A model generated the notes under the pieces. That model searched no databases and had not been told where the DNA came from. It saw only the letters and a program-made list of their open reading frames with translations. The translations under genes and the position numbers were made by a program. A stretch of DNA of 64,000 nucleotides from M269 sp964625615. Lineage in GTDB: Bacteria > Pseudomonadota > Gammaproteobacteria > Enterobacterales > Alteromonadaceae. The stretch is from positions 1-64,000 of the forward strand of contig CAZVDU010000001.1 of the NCBI GenBank assembly GCA_964625615.1, in the 5' to 3' direction. Each line of letters opens with the position of its first letter. Within the stretch, counting starts at the first letter, position 1. Positions 34,077-43,367 of this stretch are shown here, one piece after another.

Positions 34077-36305
34077 ATGACTCAATCTAAGATCATTTAC
34101 ACTAAGACCGACGAGGCGCCCGCCTTAGCAACTTATTCTTTATTGCCAATTGTACAGGCATTTACGCAATTTTCATCTGTGGATGTAGAAACGCGAGATA
34201 TATCGTTAGCTGGTCGTGTAATAGCGAACTTCCCTGAATACCTTACAAGCGAACAGCAGATTTCTGATGCGTTGGCTGAATTAGGTGAATTAGCGCAGCA
34301 ACCAGAAGCTAATATCATCAAACTACCTAACATCAGTGCTTCTGTTCCGCAGCTGCAAGCGACAATTAAAGAGTTGCAAGCTCGAGGCTATGCATTACCG
34401 AATTATCCTGAAGAGCCTCAGAACGACAAAGAAGCTGAAGTAAAAACGAAATACGATAAAATTAAAGGTAGTGCGGTAAACCCAGTACTACGTGAAGGTA
34501 ACTCTGATCGTCGTGCGCCGGCTTCTGTAAAACAGTACGCTCGTACTAACCCACATTCGATGGGACCTTGGAGCTCGGATTCTAAATCTCATGTTGCAAG
34601 CATGAGTGGTGGTGACTTCTTTGGTAGTGAAAAGTCAACAACAGTTACTGAAGCAACAGATGTTCGTATTGAATTTAAAAATACTCAAGGCGAAGCAACA
34701 GTACTTAAAGCAAGTACGCCTCTATTGGCAGGCGAAATTATTGATGGCTCAGTAATGAGTGTTAACGCACTCCGTGATTTCCTTGAAGCAGAAATCAATG
34801 ATTCGAAAGAACAGGGTGTCTTGTTCTCACTGCATATGAAAGCGACCATGATGAAAGTGTCAGACCCGATTATCTTCGGACATGCGGTTAAAGTTTACTA
34901 TAAAGACGTATTTACTAAGCATGCTGATGTTATTGCTGACTTAGGTGTTGACGTTAATAACGGTATCGGCGATTTGTACGCCAAGTTAGGTCAGTTGCCT
35001 CAAGATAAGCAAGACGAAATCAACGCTGATATCGCGGCATGTTATGAACAGCGCCCTGAAATGGCGATGGTTAATTCAGATAAAGGTATCACTAATTTAC
35101 ATGTACCTAGCGATATCATCATCGACGCGTCTATGCCAGCTGCTATCCGTTCTTCTGGTCAAATGTGGGGACCAGATGGTCAACTACATGATACTAAAGC
35201 TGTTATCCCTGACCGTTGCTACGCAGGTGTTTATCAAGCAACGATAGATTTCTGTAAGCAAAATGGCGCATTTGATCCAAAAACGATGGGTACTATCCCG
35301 AATGTTGGTTTGATGGCACAAAAAGCTGAAGAGTATGGTTCGCACGACAAAACATTTGAAATGCCTGCTAACGGTACTGTAGAAGTTATTGACACGAATG
35401 GAAATGTTTTGCTTCAACACGATGTTGAAGAAGGCGATATCTGGAGAATGTGTCAGGTTAAAGACTTGCCAATTCAAGATTGGGTTAAGCTGGCTGTTAA
35501 TCGTTCACGCCTTTCGGCTACACCGGCGGTGTTCTGGCTAAATGAAGCGCGTGCTCACGACGCTCAGTTAATCAAGAAAGTGAATCAATACTTAGGTGAC
35601 CATGATACAAGTGGACTAGATATAAGAATCTTAGCGCCAGTTGAAGCGACTCAATTCTCACTTGACCGCATGAAGCAGGGGCAAGATACTATCTCTGTAA
35701 CCGGTAACGTATTACGTGACTATCTAACTGATTTGTTCCCAATCCTTGAACTAGGGACAAGCGCAAAAATGCTATCAATTGTTCCTCTAATGAATGGCGG
35801 TGGTTTATTCGAAACGGGCGCTGGTGGTTCTGCACCCAAGCACGTACAACAGTTCGAAAAAGAAGGTCATTTACGTTGGGATTCACTCGGTGAGTTCCTA
35901 GCGTTAGCTGCTTCTTTAGAACACCTGAGCCAAACAACCGACAATACTAAAGCTAAGGTTTTGGCAGATGCGCTGGATAAAGCGACAGGTAAATTCTTGC
36001 TTGAAAACAAATCACCTTCTAGAAAAGTCAATGAGCTTGATAACCGTGGTAGTCACTTCTATCTTGCGATGTTCTGGGCGCAAGCACTTGCAGAGCAAAC
36101 AGATGATGCTGAATTGAGTGCAACATTTGCTCAACTAGCTGAGGATTTGACAACTAATGAACAGAAGATAGTTGATGAATTAAACAGTGCTCAAGGGCCT
36201 GCTGTTGATTTAGATGGTTACTATATGTTTGATGACGAGTTAGCGTCTAAAGCGATGCGTCCAAGTGCAACGCTTAATGCGGCACTTGCGAGCTTAACCG
36301 CTTAA
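34077..36305 (+). CDS. idh: Isocitrate dehydrogenase, NADP-dependent, monomeric type
   Basis: A 742-residue enzyme of the monomeric IDH family (IDH-II), unrelated in length to the ~415-residue dimeric Icd. Recognisable segments are KIKGSAVNPVLREGNSDRRA, GDFFGSEKS, FSLHMKATMMKVSDPIIFGH and the C-terminal ETGAGGSAPKHVQQ. It oxidises isocitrate to 2-oxoglutarate, making NADPH. I start at ATG 34077 with AGGA upstream; the frame is open 40 codons further back but without support. It sits beside rluE, where E. coli carries the dimeric icd. Confidence 0.95.
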   Translation: MTQSKIIYTKTDEAPALATYSLLPIVQAFTQFSSVDVETRDISLAGRVIANFPEYLTSEQQISDALAELGELAQQPEANIIKLPNISASVPQLQATIKELQARGYALPNYPEEPQNDKEAEVKTKYDKIKGSAVNPVLREGNSDRRAPASVKQYARTNPHSMGPWSSDSKSHVASMSGGDFFGSEKSTTVTEATDVRIEFKNTQGEATVLKASTPLLAGEIIDGSVMSVNALRDFLEAEINDSKEQGVLFSLHMKATMMKVSDPIIFGHAVKVYYKDVFTKHADVIADLGVDVNNGIGDLYAKLGQLPQDKQDEINADIAACYEQRPEMAMVNSDKGITNLHVPSDIIIDASMPAAIRSSGQMWGPDGQLHDTKAVIPDRCYAGVYQATIDFCKQNGAFDPKTMGTIPNVGLMAQKAEEYGSHDKTFEMPANGTVEVIDTNGNVLLQHDVEEGDIWRMCQVKDLPIQDWVKLAVNRSRLSATPAVFWLNEARAHDAQLIKKVNQYLGDHDTSGLDIRILAPVEATQFSLDRMKQGQDTISVTGNVLRDYLTDLFPILELGTSAKMLSIVPLMNGGGLFETGAGGSAPKHVQQFEKEGHLRWDSLGEFLALAASLEHLSQTTDNTKAKVLADALDKATGKFLLENKSPSRKVNELDNRGSHFYLAMFWAQALAEQTDDAELSATFAQLAEDLTTNEQKIVDELNSAQGPAVDLDGYYMFDDELASKAMRPSATLNAALASLTA

Positions 36306-36317
36306 AAACTTTTTAAC

Positions 36318-36343
36318 GGGTTTATTAAAATGATGATAAACCC
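36318..36343. repeat. Hairpin just after idh
   Basis: GGGTTTAT (36318-36325) pairs with ATAAACCC (36336-36343), with a 10-base loop, 12 bases after the idh stop. It has no T-run and precedes the strong terminator at 36368-36396. Confidence 0.45.
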
Positions 36344-36367
36344 TTAATAAGCTTTAAAACTAGCAAA

Positions 36368-36396
36368 AAAAAGCAGATGGTGATCATCTGCTTTTT
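36368..36396. terminator. Bidirectional terminator between idh and trpA
   Basis: AAGCAGATG (36371-36379) and CATCTGCTT (36385-36393) with a five-base loop. A-runs before and T-runs after let it serve both convergent units. Confidence 0.9.
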
Positions 36397-36412
36397 TATT
36401 GCATATTTTACT

Positions 36413-37222
36413 TTAAGCCTTCTTTGTAGCCGACTTCATATCGCTTACAAACTCACCTAACTGCTTCAGCATTGCTTCTTTATCATCCAAGTGTTGTGCA
36501 ATGATATTAACCGTTGCTGAGCCACTGATAGCGCCAGCTGCACCTGCTGTTATTGCATCTTGAACTTGTTGAGGTTTTGAAATACCAAAACCTAGAAGTG
36601 GCGGTGCTACTTGATGTTGCTGTAGCTTAGCAATAAGCTCACTTGCCGGTATTTCTGCTGCTGTTTCAGCACCAGTAACGCCTGCACGACCTAGCAAGTA
36701 CGTATATCCTTGTGACTTTTCACCGATAGCCGCAAACGTTTCTTCTGTTGCATTAGGTGGTGCAATAAGGATTTGTTTAATGCCTGTTTTATTAGCAGCT
36801 TCAATAAAAGGTTCTGCTTCTCTTAAAGGGACGTCAGCAATTAAAATAGAATCGACACCAGCTTGCGCGGCTTGTTGATAAAATGCTTCTAAGCCTTTAA
36901 CCATGACTAGGTTACTGTATAAGAGTAACCCAATAGGGATATTGTTGTTTTTCTGGCGTATCTTCGCTATCGCTTCAAAACAAGTGTCTGGTGTCGCACC
37001 TGCCCCTAACGCTCTAATGCTAGCATTTTGTATTGTTGGGCCATCTGCAATCGGATCGGAGTAGGGGATACCTAACTCAAGAGCATCAGCGCCGTTATCT
37101 ATCAAGCACTGCATAATGTTGATGCTGGTTTCTTGATCAGGGTCGCCAATCGTTACAAAAGGAACAAAAGCCCCTTCATTCGCTTCGTCTAAGCGATTAA
37201 ACATCGTTGTATATCTATCCAT
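36413..37222 (-). CDS. trpA: Tryptophan synthase alpha subunit
   Basis: A 269-residue TIM barrel that cleaves indole-3-glycerol phosphate to indole. Catalytic Glu is in FVTIGDPDQETS/ALELGIPYSDPIADGP, and LLGRAGVTGAE and LLGFGISKPQQV form the phosphate side. I start at ATG 37222, correctly spaced from GGAG; an ATG three codons earlier abuts the ribosome site. It overlaps the trpB stop by eight bases and is the last gene of the trp operon. Confidence 0.95.
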   Translation of the reverse strand: MDRYTTMFNRLDEANEGAFVPFVTIGDPDQETSINIMQCLIDNGADALELGIPYSDPIADGPTIQNASIRALGAGATPDTCFEAIAKIRQKNNNIPIGLLLYSNLVMVKGLEAFYQQAAQAGVDSILIADVPLREAEPFIEAANKTGIKQILIAPPNATEETFAAIGEKSQGYTYLLGRAGVTGAETAAEIPASELIAKLQQHQVAPPLLGFGISKPQQVQDAITAGAAGAISGSATVNIIAQHLDDKEAMLKQLGEFVSDMKSATKKA

Positions 37223-38402
37223 TGTATGCATCTCCTAAAACACTGCGTACATGTTCTAAATCTTTGTCGCCACGTCCAGATAAATTGACCACAATAATTG
37301 TTTCTTCTTCTGCCTCGTCAGCCATATTCAGCGCATGTGCTAAGGCATGTGATGATTCAAGGGCTGGAATAATCCCTTCTTTGCGAGACAATAATTGGAA
37401 GGCGTTCAGCGCTTCGTCGTCACTGGCAGCTGCGTATTCTGCACGTCCTATGCTGTGTAAATAAGCGTGTTGTGGGCCTACTGCTGGATAATCTAACCCG
37501 GCCGAAACAGAGTACGACTCCTCAATCTGTCCAAACTTATCTTGCATAATGTAACTGTACGTTCCATGCAATATGCCTTTAGTACCTTTGCAAATAGCGG
37601 CACCGTGTTCTTCTGTATGTAAGCCTTTACCCGCGGGTTCTACACCAACAAGCTTAACTTCAGGTGAGTCAATAAAATCTGCAAACATACCAATGGCATT
37701 CGAACCACCGCCAACGCACGCAACGACTGCATCGGGTAATCGACCTTCACGTTCCATGATTTGAGCGCGTGTCTCTTCACCTATCATGCGATGAAATTCA
37801 CGAACAATAGTCGGGAAGGGGTGAGGACCGGCAGCAGTTCCTAATAAGTAGTGTGCCTTATCGTAGTTAGCCGACCAATCTCGCATGGCTTCGTTAACCG
37901 CATCTTTTAACGTGCCGGAGCCAGAGTTAACAGGTATAACCTCTGCACCCATTAAGCGCATCCTAAAAACATTCGGTGCTTGTCGATCAACATCTTTCGC
38001 GCCCATATAAATACGAGCTTTCAATCCCATGAGGGCACAGGCTAGCGCCGTAGCAACACCGTGTTGTCCTGCCCCTGTTTCAGCGATAACTTCGGTTTTA
38101 CCCATACGTTTGGTTAGCAACGCTTGCCCTAAAACCTGGTTCGTTTTATGGGCGCCACCATGTAACAAGTCTTCTCGTTTGAGGTACAGTTTGACTTTTG
38201 GGTTACTGACTAAGTTGCGAGACAAAGTCATTGCTGTTGGGCGTCCAGCATAGTTATGTAGTAAGTCCATAAATTCTGTTTGGAATTCAGGATCTTTTTG
38301 CGCATCGATAAAAGCTTGTTCTAGCTGATCGAGGGCAGGGATGAGCAATTCGGGGACATACATACCACCGAAATCTCCGAATTTAGGGTCTAGCTTGTTC
38401 AT
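37215..38402 (-). CDS. trpB: Tryptophan synthase beta subunit
   Basis: A 395-residue PLP enzyme joining indole and serine to tryptophan. The PLP Lys is in LLHGGAHKTNQVLGQALL (about residues 80-97). The GGGSNAIGMF phosphate loop and the AETGAGQHG substrate loop are complete. It is 16 bases downstream of trpCF and overlaps trpA. Confidence 0.97.
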   Translation of the reverse strand: MNKLDPKFGDFGGMYVPELLIPALDQLEQAFIDAQKDPEFQTEFMDLLHNYAGRPTAMTLSRNLVSNPKVKLYLKREDLLHGGAHKTNQVLGQALLTKRMGKTEVIAETGAGQHGVATALACALMGLKARIYMGAKDVDRQAPNVFRMRLMGAEVIPVNSGSGTLKDAVNEAMRDWSANYDKAHYLLGTAAGPHPFPTIVREFHRMIGEETRAQIMEREGRLPDAVVACVGGGSNAIGMFADFIDSPEVKLVGVEPAGKGLHTEEHGAAICKGTKGILHGTYSYIMQDKFGQIEESYSVSAGLDYPAVGPQHAYLHSIGRAEYAAASDDEALNAFQLLSRKEGIIPALESSHALAHALNMADEAEEETIIVVNLSGRGDKDLEHVRSVLGDAYNG

Positions 38403-38417
38403 TAAAAAGTCCTCGAT

Positions 38418-39800
38418 TTAATACTGTCTTAAACGTTGAAATAACGTACTAAGTTTGTTCGAATCTTTGATGCCCGGGGCACTTTCAACCGCCGAGTTAA
38501 CATCAACAATAGCCACATTATGAGCTGTTGTTTGCATAATATTGTCTGGCCCAATACCGCCCGCTAACACAACTTTGTCCTTGTTTGTTAGAGGTTCGAG
38601 TAAGGACCAGTCGAAAGATTGGCCCGTGCCACCGCTTTGGTTACCAACCTTGCAGTCGAGTAAAAACTTATCAACACTTGACGTTGTTAGTGCTGGTATT
38701 TCATCTACAACACCTATCGCTTGCCATATTTCGCATGCTTGAGGTAGCTGCTCACGTAGCGCTGAAACATAGCGTTGATCTTCATTACCGTGCAATTGAA
38801 CCGCGGTGAGGTTAAGTGTTTTTGCTGCATCAACGACGTAGCTTATTGATGCGTCAACAAAGACACCGACGTAGTTGAAGGGTACTTCTTCGGTAATTTT
38901 TTTAGCTGCTTTAAGTGATATTGCACGCTTTGATTTTTGCGCAAATATTAAACCCAAATAGGAAGCACCAATATTTGCGATTTCCTTGGCATTTTCAACT
39001 TGAGTAATGCCACATACTTTAACTGTGCCGTAGAGCATTCGCTTAATGGCAGCGACGATATTTTTTTGCGCCATGAGTGAACTACCGACCAGAAAGCCAT
39101 CCGCTAAGGGAGCCAATCGCCTCACATCCCGATTGGTATATATTCCCGACTCAGAGATAAGTACAGCCTCTGGTGCATTACTACGAATGTAAGGAGCCAA
39201 TTGTTCAGTCATTGCTAAATTGGTACTTAAATCGCGTAAATTTCTATTATTGATACCAATGATTCGCGCATTCAATGCCACGGCTCTGTCTGCTTCTTCT
39301 TGATTACTGACTTCGGTCAACACATCCAGCTGATAAAAGTCGGCAAGTTTAGCCAGAGCGCGATATTCTTCATCATTCAATACAGAGAGCATCAATAAGA
39401 TGGCATCCGCATTATGTTTACGAGCAAGGTGGACTTGATATTCGTCAATAAAGAAGTCTTTATTGAGTACGGGTTGAGTAACTCGCGCAGTCACATAGTC
39501 TAAGTAATCAAAAGTGCCTTGAAAGTACTTTTCATCCGTCAGTACCGAGATTCCAGCAGCGTAAGGACCATATGCTTCAATGATTTCGTCGAGATCGAAT
39601 ACAGGCCTAATTAAACCCTTTGATGGTGACGCCTTTTTGCATTCGAAGATAAAGCCGGCATTGGGTTGAGATAAAGCTCCATAGAGGCTTTTGCTTGACG
39701 GTGTTAATGTGTCCACAAAGCTTGCAAGAGGCAACGTTTGTTTTCGCTTTTCAATCTCGATCCGCTTGTCGTCGACAATTTTTGTTAATACATTACTCAT
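38418..39800 (-). CDS. trpCF: Fused indole-3-glycerol-phosphate synthase and phosphoribosylanthranilate isomerase
   Basis: A 460-residue bifunctional enzyme. TrpC occupies about 1-255 (FIFECKKASPSKGLI, VLNKDFFIDEYQV, NARIIGINNRNLR, ISESGI) and TrpF about 258-460 (VCGITQVENAKEIANIGASY, VGVFVDAS, QLHGNED, FLLDCKVG). Fusion in this order is usual in gammaproteobacteria. The trpD stop is one base upstream, implying coupled translation. Confidence 0.95.
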   Translation of the reverse strand: MSNVLTKIVDDKRIEIEKRKQTLPLASFVDTLTPSSKSLYGALSQPNAGFIFECKKASPSKGLIRPVFDLDEIIEAYGPYAAGISVLTDEKYFQGTFDYLDYVTARVTQPVLNKDFFIDEYQVHLARKHNADAILLMLSVLNDEEYRALAKLADFYQLDVLTEVSNQEEADRAVALNARIIGINNRNLRDLSTNLAMTEQLAPYIRSNAPEAVLISESGIYTNRDVRRLAPLADGFLVGSSLMAQKNIVAAIKRMLYGTVKVCGITQVENAKEIANIGASYLGLIFAQKSKRAISLKAAKKITEEVPFNYVGVFVDASISYVVDAAKTLNLTAVQLHGNEDQRYVSALREQLPQACEIWQAIGVVDEIPALTTSSVDKFLLDCKVGNQSGGTGQSFDWSLLEPLTNKDKVVLAGGIGPDNIMQTTAHNVAIVDVNSAVESAPGIKDSNKLSTLFQRLRQY

Positions 39801-39801
39801 A

Positions 39802-40833
39802 TTAGCGTTTCGCTTCTACTGGCTGTTGGCTGATTTCTGCTGCACTCAATATGGTCTTTAATGCTTGGCCTGAACGCATAGCATCAATAGCCATTTTAGC
39901 ACCTTGCTGATAACTCGCTGCAATGCCAGTAAGTTTAAGTAAAGCCCCGGCATTCATGGCAACAGCTGCTTGATGCGCCGCGTCTCCTGAACCTTTTAAT
40001 ATTGCTTCAATTAACTGTTTATTGTGTTGTGGTTCGCCACCTTCAATAGCACTTAAAGGGTATTCCTGTATGCCGAAGTCTGATGGCGATAGTGTAAAGT
40101 AATCGATGTTACCATCGTTCAACTCCGCAATCTGAGATGGGCCGTGTAACGCTAATTCATCGAGCCCGCTGCCGTGAACAACTAACGCATTTTTATAGCC
40201 TAGAAGGTGCAGTGTTTCAGCAAAAGGCTTAATCAGCTCCGGTGTATATACGCCTATCATCATGTGTGTAGGCCTTGCTGGGTTAGCTAATGGGCCGAGC
40301 AAGTTGAACAGTGTGCGGGTTTTTAGTGTATTACGTACAGGCATTGCGTGCTTGATACCAGCATGGTATTTAGGGGCGAAGAAAAAGCAAAAGTTGGCCT
40401 GATCCAAGCATTGCCTTGCAACTTCCGGCTCCATCGTCAAGTCCATTCCGAAACCTTCAATTAAGTCTGCTGAACCTGATTTACTGGATACGCTGCGGTT
40501 ACCATGTTTTGCAACAGTCAATCCACAGCTCGCCGCTACAATAGCCGCTGCTGATGATATATTAATGGTGTTATGACCGTCACCACCTGTACCAACGATA
40601 TCAGCAAAAATCCCGTTTGGGCTAGAGAAAGCGGTAGCATTATTGATAAGCGCGTTCGCTGCACCGGCAATTTCTTCAGGGGTTTCTTTTTTTATCTTAA
40701 GGGCCGTTAGGACAGACGATAAAACGATATTATCGACTTTGCCTGCAACAACATCAGTAAAAAACGACTCTGACTCTTGCTGCGACAAAGCTTTTTGTGC
40801 ATAGAGTTTTTCTAATATGGGCAATTTAGACAT
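39802..40833 (-). CDS. trpD: Anthranilate phosphoribosyltransferase
   Basis: A 343-residue enzyme transferring phosphoribose from PRPP to anthranilate. Motifs are GTGGDGHNTINISSAAA (PRPP loop), KHGNRSVSSKSGSAD and FNLLGPLANPA. It is separate from the glutaminase trpG, unlike the enteric TrpGD fusion. Spacing is six bases from trpG and one base to trpCF. Confidence 0.96.
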   Translation of the reverse strand: MSKLPILEKLYAQKALSQQESESFFTDVVAGKVDNIVLSSVLTALKIKKETPEEIAGAANALINNATAFSSPNGIFADIVGTGGDGHNTINISSAAAIVAASCGLTVAKHGNRSVSSKSGSADLIEGFGMDLTMEPEVARQCLDQANFCFFFAPKYHAGIKHAMPVRNTLKTRTLFNLLGPLANPARPTHMMIGVYTPELIKPFAETLHLLGYKNALVVHGSGLDELALHGPSQIAELNDGNIDYFTLSPSDFGIQEYPLSAIEGGEPQHNKQLIEAILKGSGDAAHQAAVAMNAGALLKLTGIAASYQQGAKMAIDAMRSGQALKTILSAAEISQQPVEAKR

Positions 40834-40839
40834 AATATA

Positions 40840-41442
40840 TCAGGCTCTTTGACTTAGGTAGTTGATGCTCTGCGAAAGCAATTGGCTACCGTGTGAGGTT
40901 AAAATGGACTCGGGATGAAATTGAAAACCTAAAATTTTATCCTGCTCGTTGTAGACAGCCATAGGAATATCATCATATTCAGCAATAACGGATAACTTCT
41001 CAGGTACCTGTGTTGCCATCAATGAATGATAACGAGCGACAGGTAAAGGAGATGGTAAATCGGCAAACATGTTCTCTCCGCAATGATTGATTAACGAAGA
41101 TTTACCATGTTTGACTTGACCCGCTCTGCCAACCTCACCGCCATAATATTCAACGATAGCCTGATGGCCTAAGCAGATGCCAATGACTGGGTATTTACCA
41201 GCGACACGTTCTAGTAATTCTGGCATACAGCCCGCTTTTGAGGGTGTACCTGGTCCAGGGGAGAGCATGATGATGACATTGCCTTGGCATTGCTCTATTT
41301 GCTCTGCAATAAATTGAGCATCTACATTGTTACGATAAATGGTTAACGCATAACCTGAACGACGCATCTCATCAACAAGGTTATAAGTAAATGAGTCGAC
41401 ATTGTCGATTAAGAAGATGTGTGTGTTTTTGTGGTTACTCAT
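40840..41442 (-). CDS. trpG: Anthranilate synthase glutaminase component
   Basis: A 200-residue class I glutamine amidotransferase. The catalytic Cys is in GICLGHQAIVEYYGG, the His-Glu pair in FQFHPESILTSHG, and the oxyanion strand in SPGPGTP. It supplies ammonia to TrpE and, as no separate pabA is visible, may also serve PabB. It follows trpE by four bases. Confidence 0.94.
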   Translation of the reverse strand: MSNHKNTHIFLIDNVDSFTYNLVDEMRRSGYALTIYRNNVDAQFIAEQIEQCQGNVIIMLSPGPGTPSKAGCMPELLERVAGKYPVIGICLGHQAIVEYYGGEVGRAGQVKHGKSSLINHCGENMFADLPSPLPVARYHSLMATQVPEKLSVIAEYDDIPMAVYNEQDKILGFQFHPESILTSHGSQLLSQSINYLSQRA

Positions 41443-41446
41443 GTTG

Positions 41447-43069
41447 TTACACCTCTTCCTTTGTTGCTGAATAGGATGTGTTGGCAGCAGTATTCTGGTG
41501 TGCTGAAAGAATGGCTGTTATTACGGCTTGTGCTTTTCCACGTGTTTCATCTGCTTCTGCCTGGGGGTTAGAATCGAAAACAACGCCGGCGCCTGCTTGA
41601 ACGTATGCTGTATCATTACGAACAAATGCACTACGTATCACAATGCATGTGTCCATATCTCCTTTACCATTAATATACCCGATAGCACCACCGTAACTTC
41701 CACGACGTTTACCTTCCGTATGTCGAATAAGCTCCGCTGCTTTTACCTTCGGAGCGCCAACTAAAGTTCCCATATTCATACAAGCTTGATAAGCGTGTAA
41801 TGCATCTAGGTCTGACTTAAGCTGACCGACAACACGAGATACCAAATGCATAACATGAGAGTAGCGGTCAACTTTTAGCAGTTCTTTGACTGAGCGAGTA
41901 CCCGGTTCAGCAACGCGTGCAATGTCATTTCGTGCTAAATCAACCAGCATAAGATGTTCTGCTTTTTCTTTTTCATCTTGGCGGAGATCCAATTCAATAC
42001 GGCTATCTAAGTCAGCATCAATTGAACCATCAGTGTTCTTTCCTCTAGGTCGCGTTCCGGCAATAGGATAGACCTCAACCTCATTGGTGTCCTTGGTGTA
42101 TTTAAGCGCTGATTCTGGCGATGCGCCAAACATACAAAAATCCTGATCTTGTAAAAAGAACATATAAGGACTGGGGTTTTGTTGTTTTAATTTTGCGTAA
42201 GCGAGATAAGGATCGGGGCAAGGCAAACTAAATGTGCGAGAAGGAACAACTTGGAAGACATCACCTGCGAGGATATTCTCTTTAAGTCTTTCTACATCGG
42301 CAATATAATCAGTATCTGATTTATCGACGGTTGTTTCTGGTGTTATACCGGTACTTTTATGTTTTGTAATCGATGCTGGCTCGGCGTTTACTTGTTGATT
42401 AAGTTCTTCCATGCGTTTGCTAATCGCAAAGTAATTATTACCAACATTAACACCGCTAAAAACGCTCCCAATAATTTCAGTTTTTTGCTCTTTGTGGTCA
42501 ATGATCAATAGCGTTTCAGCAAGGTAAAAAACAAAATCGGGACAACTGTTTTCACTATCTTCAACAGTAGGTAGTTTTTCAAAACTGGCTAATAAGTCAT
42601 AAGCTAGAACGCCACCTAAGAATAAGGCTTGGTCGTGTTGGCGAATGGGTTGAACGTTTTGGATGATGCTGCGTAATGCGTCAAACACATAAGGTGCTTT
42701 TAACCGATTGTCTTCGTCTAACTGAGCATTAGGTAACTCGAAAGAAAGCTGAATCTCATTACCATTTTGATGAAGCTCTGCTTTCGACGGGCAATGCGCT
42801 TCTAGAATGGGGATGATTGACGCTCCGTTTTCTGTTAATGCCTTGCATCTGACCTTTTGTCCATGACATTCTAATCTCATGGCAGCATCGACCAAAATTA
42901 GACTTTTAACATTATCTTTGCTGTCTATTTCGGCTGACTCTAGCAGCATACAGTTGGTTTGTTGCTGGCATAATGTTTCAAACGTGTTCAATGGATCGGC
43001 GATATACTCTCCGATAATTGACAAGGTCTCCACCTTTCCCGGTTGTTCGCTCAGTTCAGCTAAACTCAT
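41447..43069 (-). CDS. trpE: Anthranilate synthase component I
   Basis: A 540-residue chorismate-using enzyme. The N-terminal LLES motif (in CMLLESAEID), which binds feedback Trp, is present, so allosteric inhibition is expected. The catalytic part shows GDVFQVVPSR, IAGTRPRG, DLARNDIARV, GTLVGAPKVKA and GGAIGYINGKGDMDTCI. It is the first structural gene of the operon, downstream of an attenuator. Confidence 0.96.
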   Translation of the reverse strand: MSLAELSEQPGKVETLSIIGEYIADPLNTFETLCQQQTNCMLLESAEIDSKDNVKSLILVDAAMRLECHGQKVRCKALTENGASIIPILEAHCPSKAELHQNGNEIQLSFELPNAQLDEDNRLKAPYVFDALRSIIQNVQPIRQHDQALFLGGVLAYDLLASFEKLPTVEDSENSCPDFVFYLAETLLIIDHKEQKTEIIGSVFSGVNVGNNYFAISKRMEELNQQVNAEPASITKHKSTGITPETTVDKSDTDYIADVERLKENILAGDVFQVVPSRTFSLPCPDPYLAYAKLKQQNPSPYMFFLQDQDFCMFGASPESALKYTKDTNEVEVYPIAGTRPRGKNTDGSIDADLDSRIELDLRQDEKEKAEHLMLVDLARNDIARVAEPGTRSVKELLKVDRYSHVMHLVSRVVGQLKSDLDALHAYQACMNMGTLVGAPKVKAAELIRHTEGKRRGSYGGAIGYINGKGDMDTCIVIRSAFVRNDTAYVQAGAGVVFDSNPQAEADETRGKAQAVITAILSAHQNTAANTSYSATKEEV

Positions 43070-43130
43070 TGTGTTATCTCAATCGTTAATTGTTAAAAGC
43101 ATTAAAACTTACAAATTTTGCTCTAGAAAC

Positions 43131-43157
43131 AAAAAAGGCCCGCATTATGCGGGCCTT
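43131..43157 (-). terminator. trp attenuator (3:4 hairpin)
   Basis: On the minus strand AAGGCCCGCA-TAA-TGCGGGCCTT is followed by TTTT. GCGGGC from the leader coding end (43191-43196) can instead pair with the GCCCGC arm (43149-43154), forming the 2:3 antiterminator. Confidence 0.92.
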
Positions 43158-43185
43158 CTAGGATTTTTTCTACATGCACAGAAAA

Positions 43186-43245
43186 TCACAGCCCGCCAGA
43201 AGAGTCGTGCCACCACCAGTTAGTTGATAAAAAAGCCTGCTGCAT
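43186..43245 (-). CDS. trpL: trp operon leader peptide
   Basis: A 19-codon frame reads MQQAFLSTNWWWHDSSGGL. Three consecutive Trp codons (43210-43218) follow the usual position for stalling. AAGGTAA precedes the ATG at a suitable distance. Its end lies 29 bases before the terminator hairpin. When charged tRNA-Trp is scarce the ribosome stalls on the Trp codons, the antiterminator forms and trpEGD(CF)BA is read. Confidence 0.93.
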   Translation of the reverse strand: MQQAFLSTNWWWHDSSGGL

Positions 43246-43330
43246 GTGTGATTACCTTATTTAATTCGACTGAACACACTATTTTCGGGTGTTATTCAGT
43301 TATAATCTGCCTATATAGGAAAAAGCATTG
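43246..43330. promoter_or_regulatory. Divergent trp / rnm promoter region
   Basis: A TATAAT element at 43301-43306 faces rnm but lacks a good -35. An imperfect inverted repeat (CTGAACAC near 43270, GTGTTATTCAG near 43289) lies between the two units and could be a repressor site. I could not recognise a clear TrpR operator. Confidence 0.35.
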
Positions 43331-43367
43331 TGCTTGTTCTGTCAACTATTATTTGGTTTTTCTAACT

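Noticed and set aside
43224..43367. A 48-residue N-terminal extension of RNase AM
   Set aside because: It would cross the divergent trp promoter region; the PHP core starts at GTG 43368 with the expected KIDLHSHT motif.
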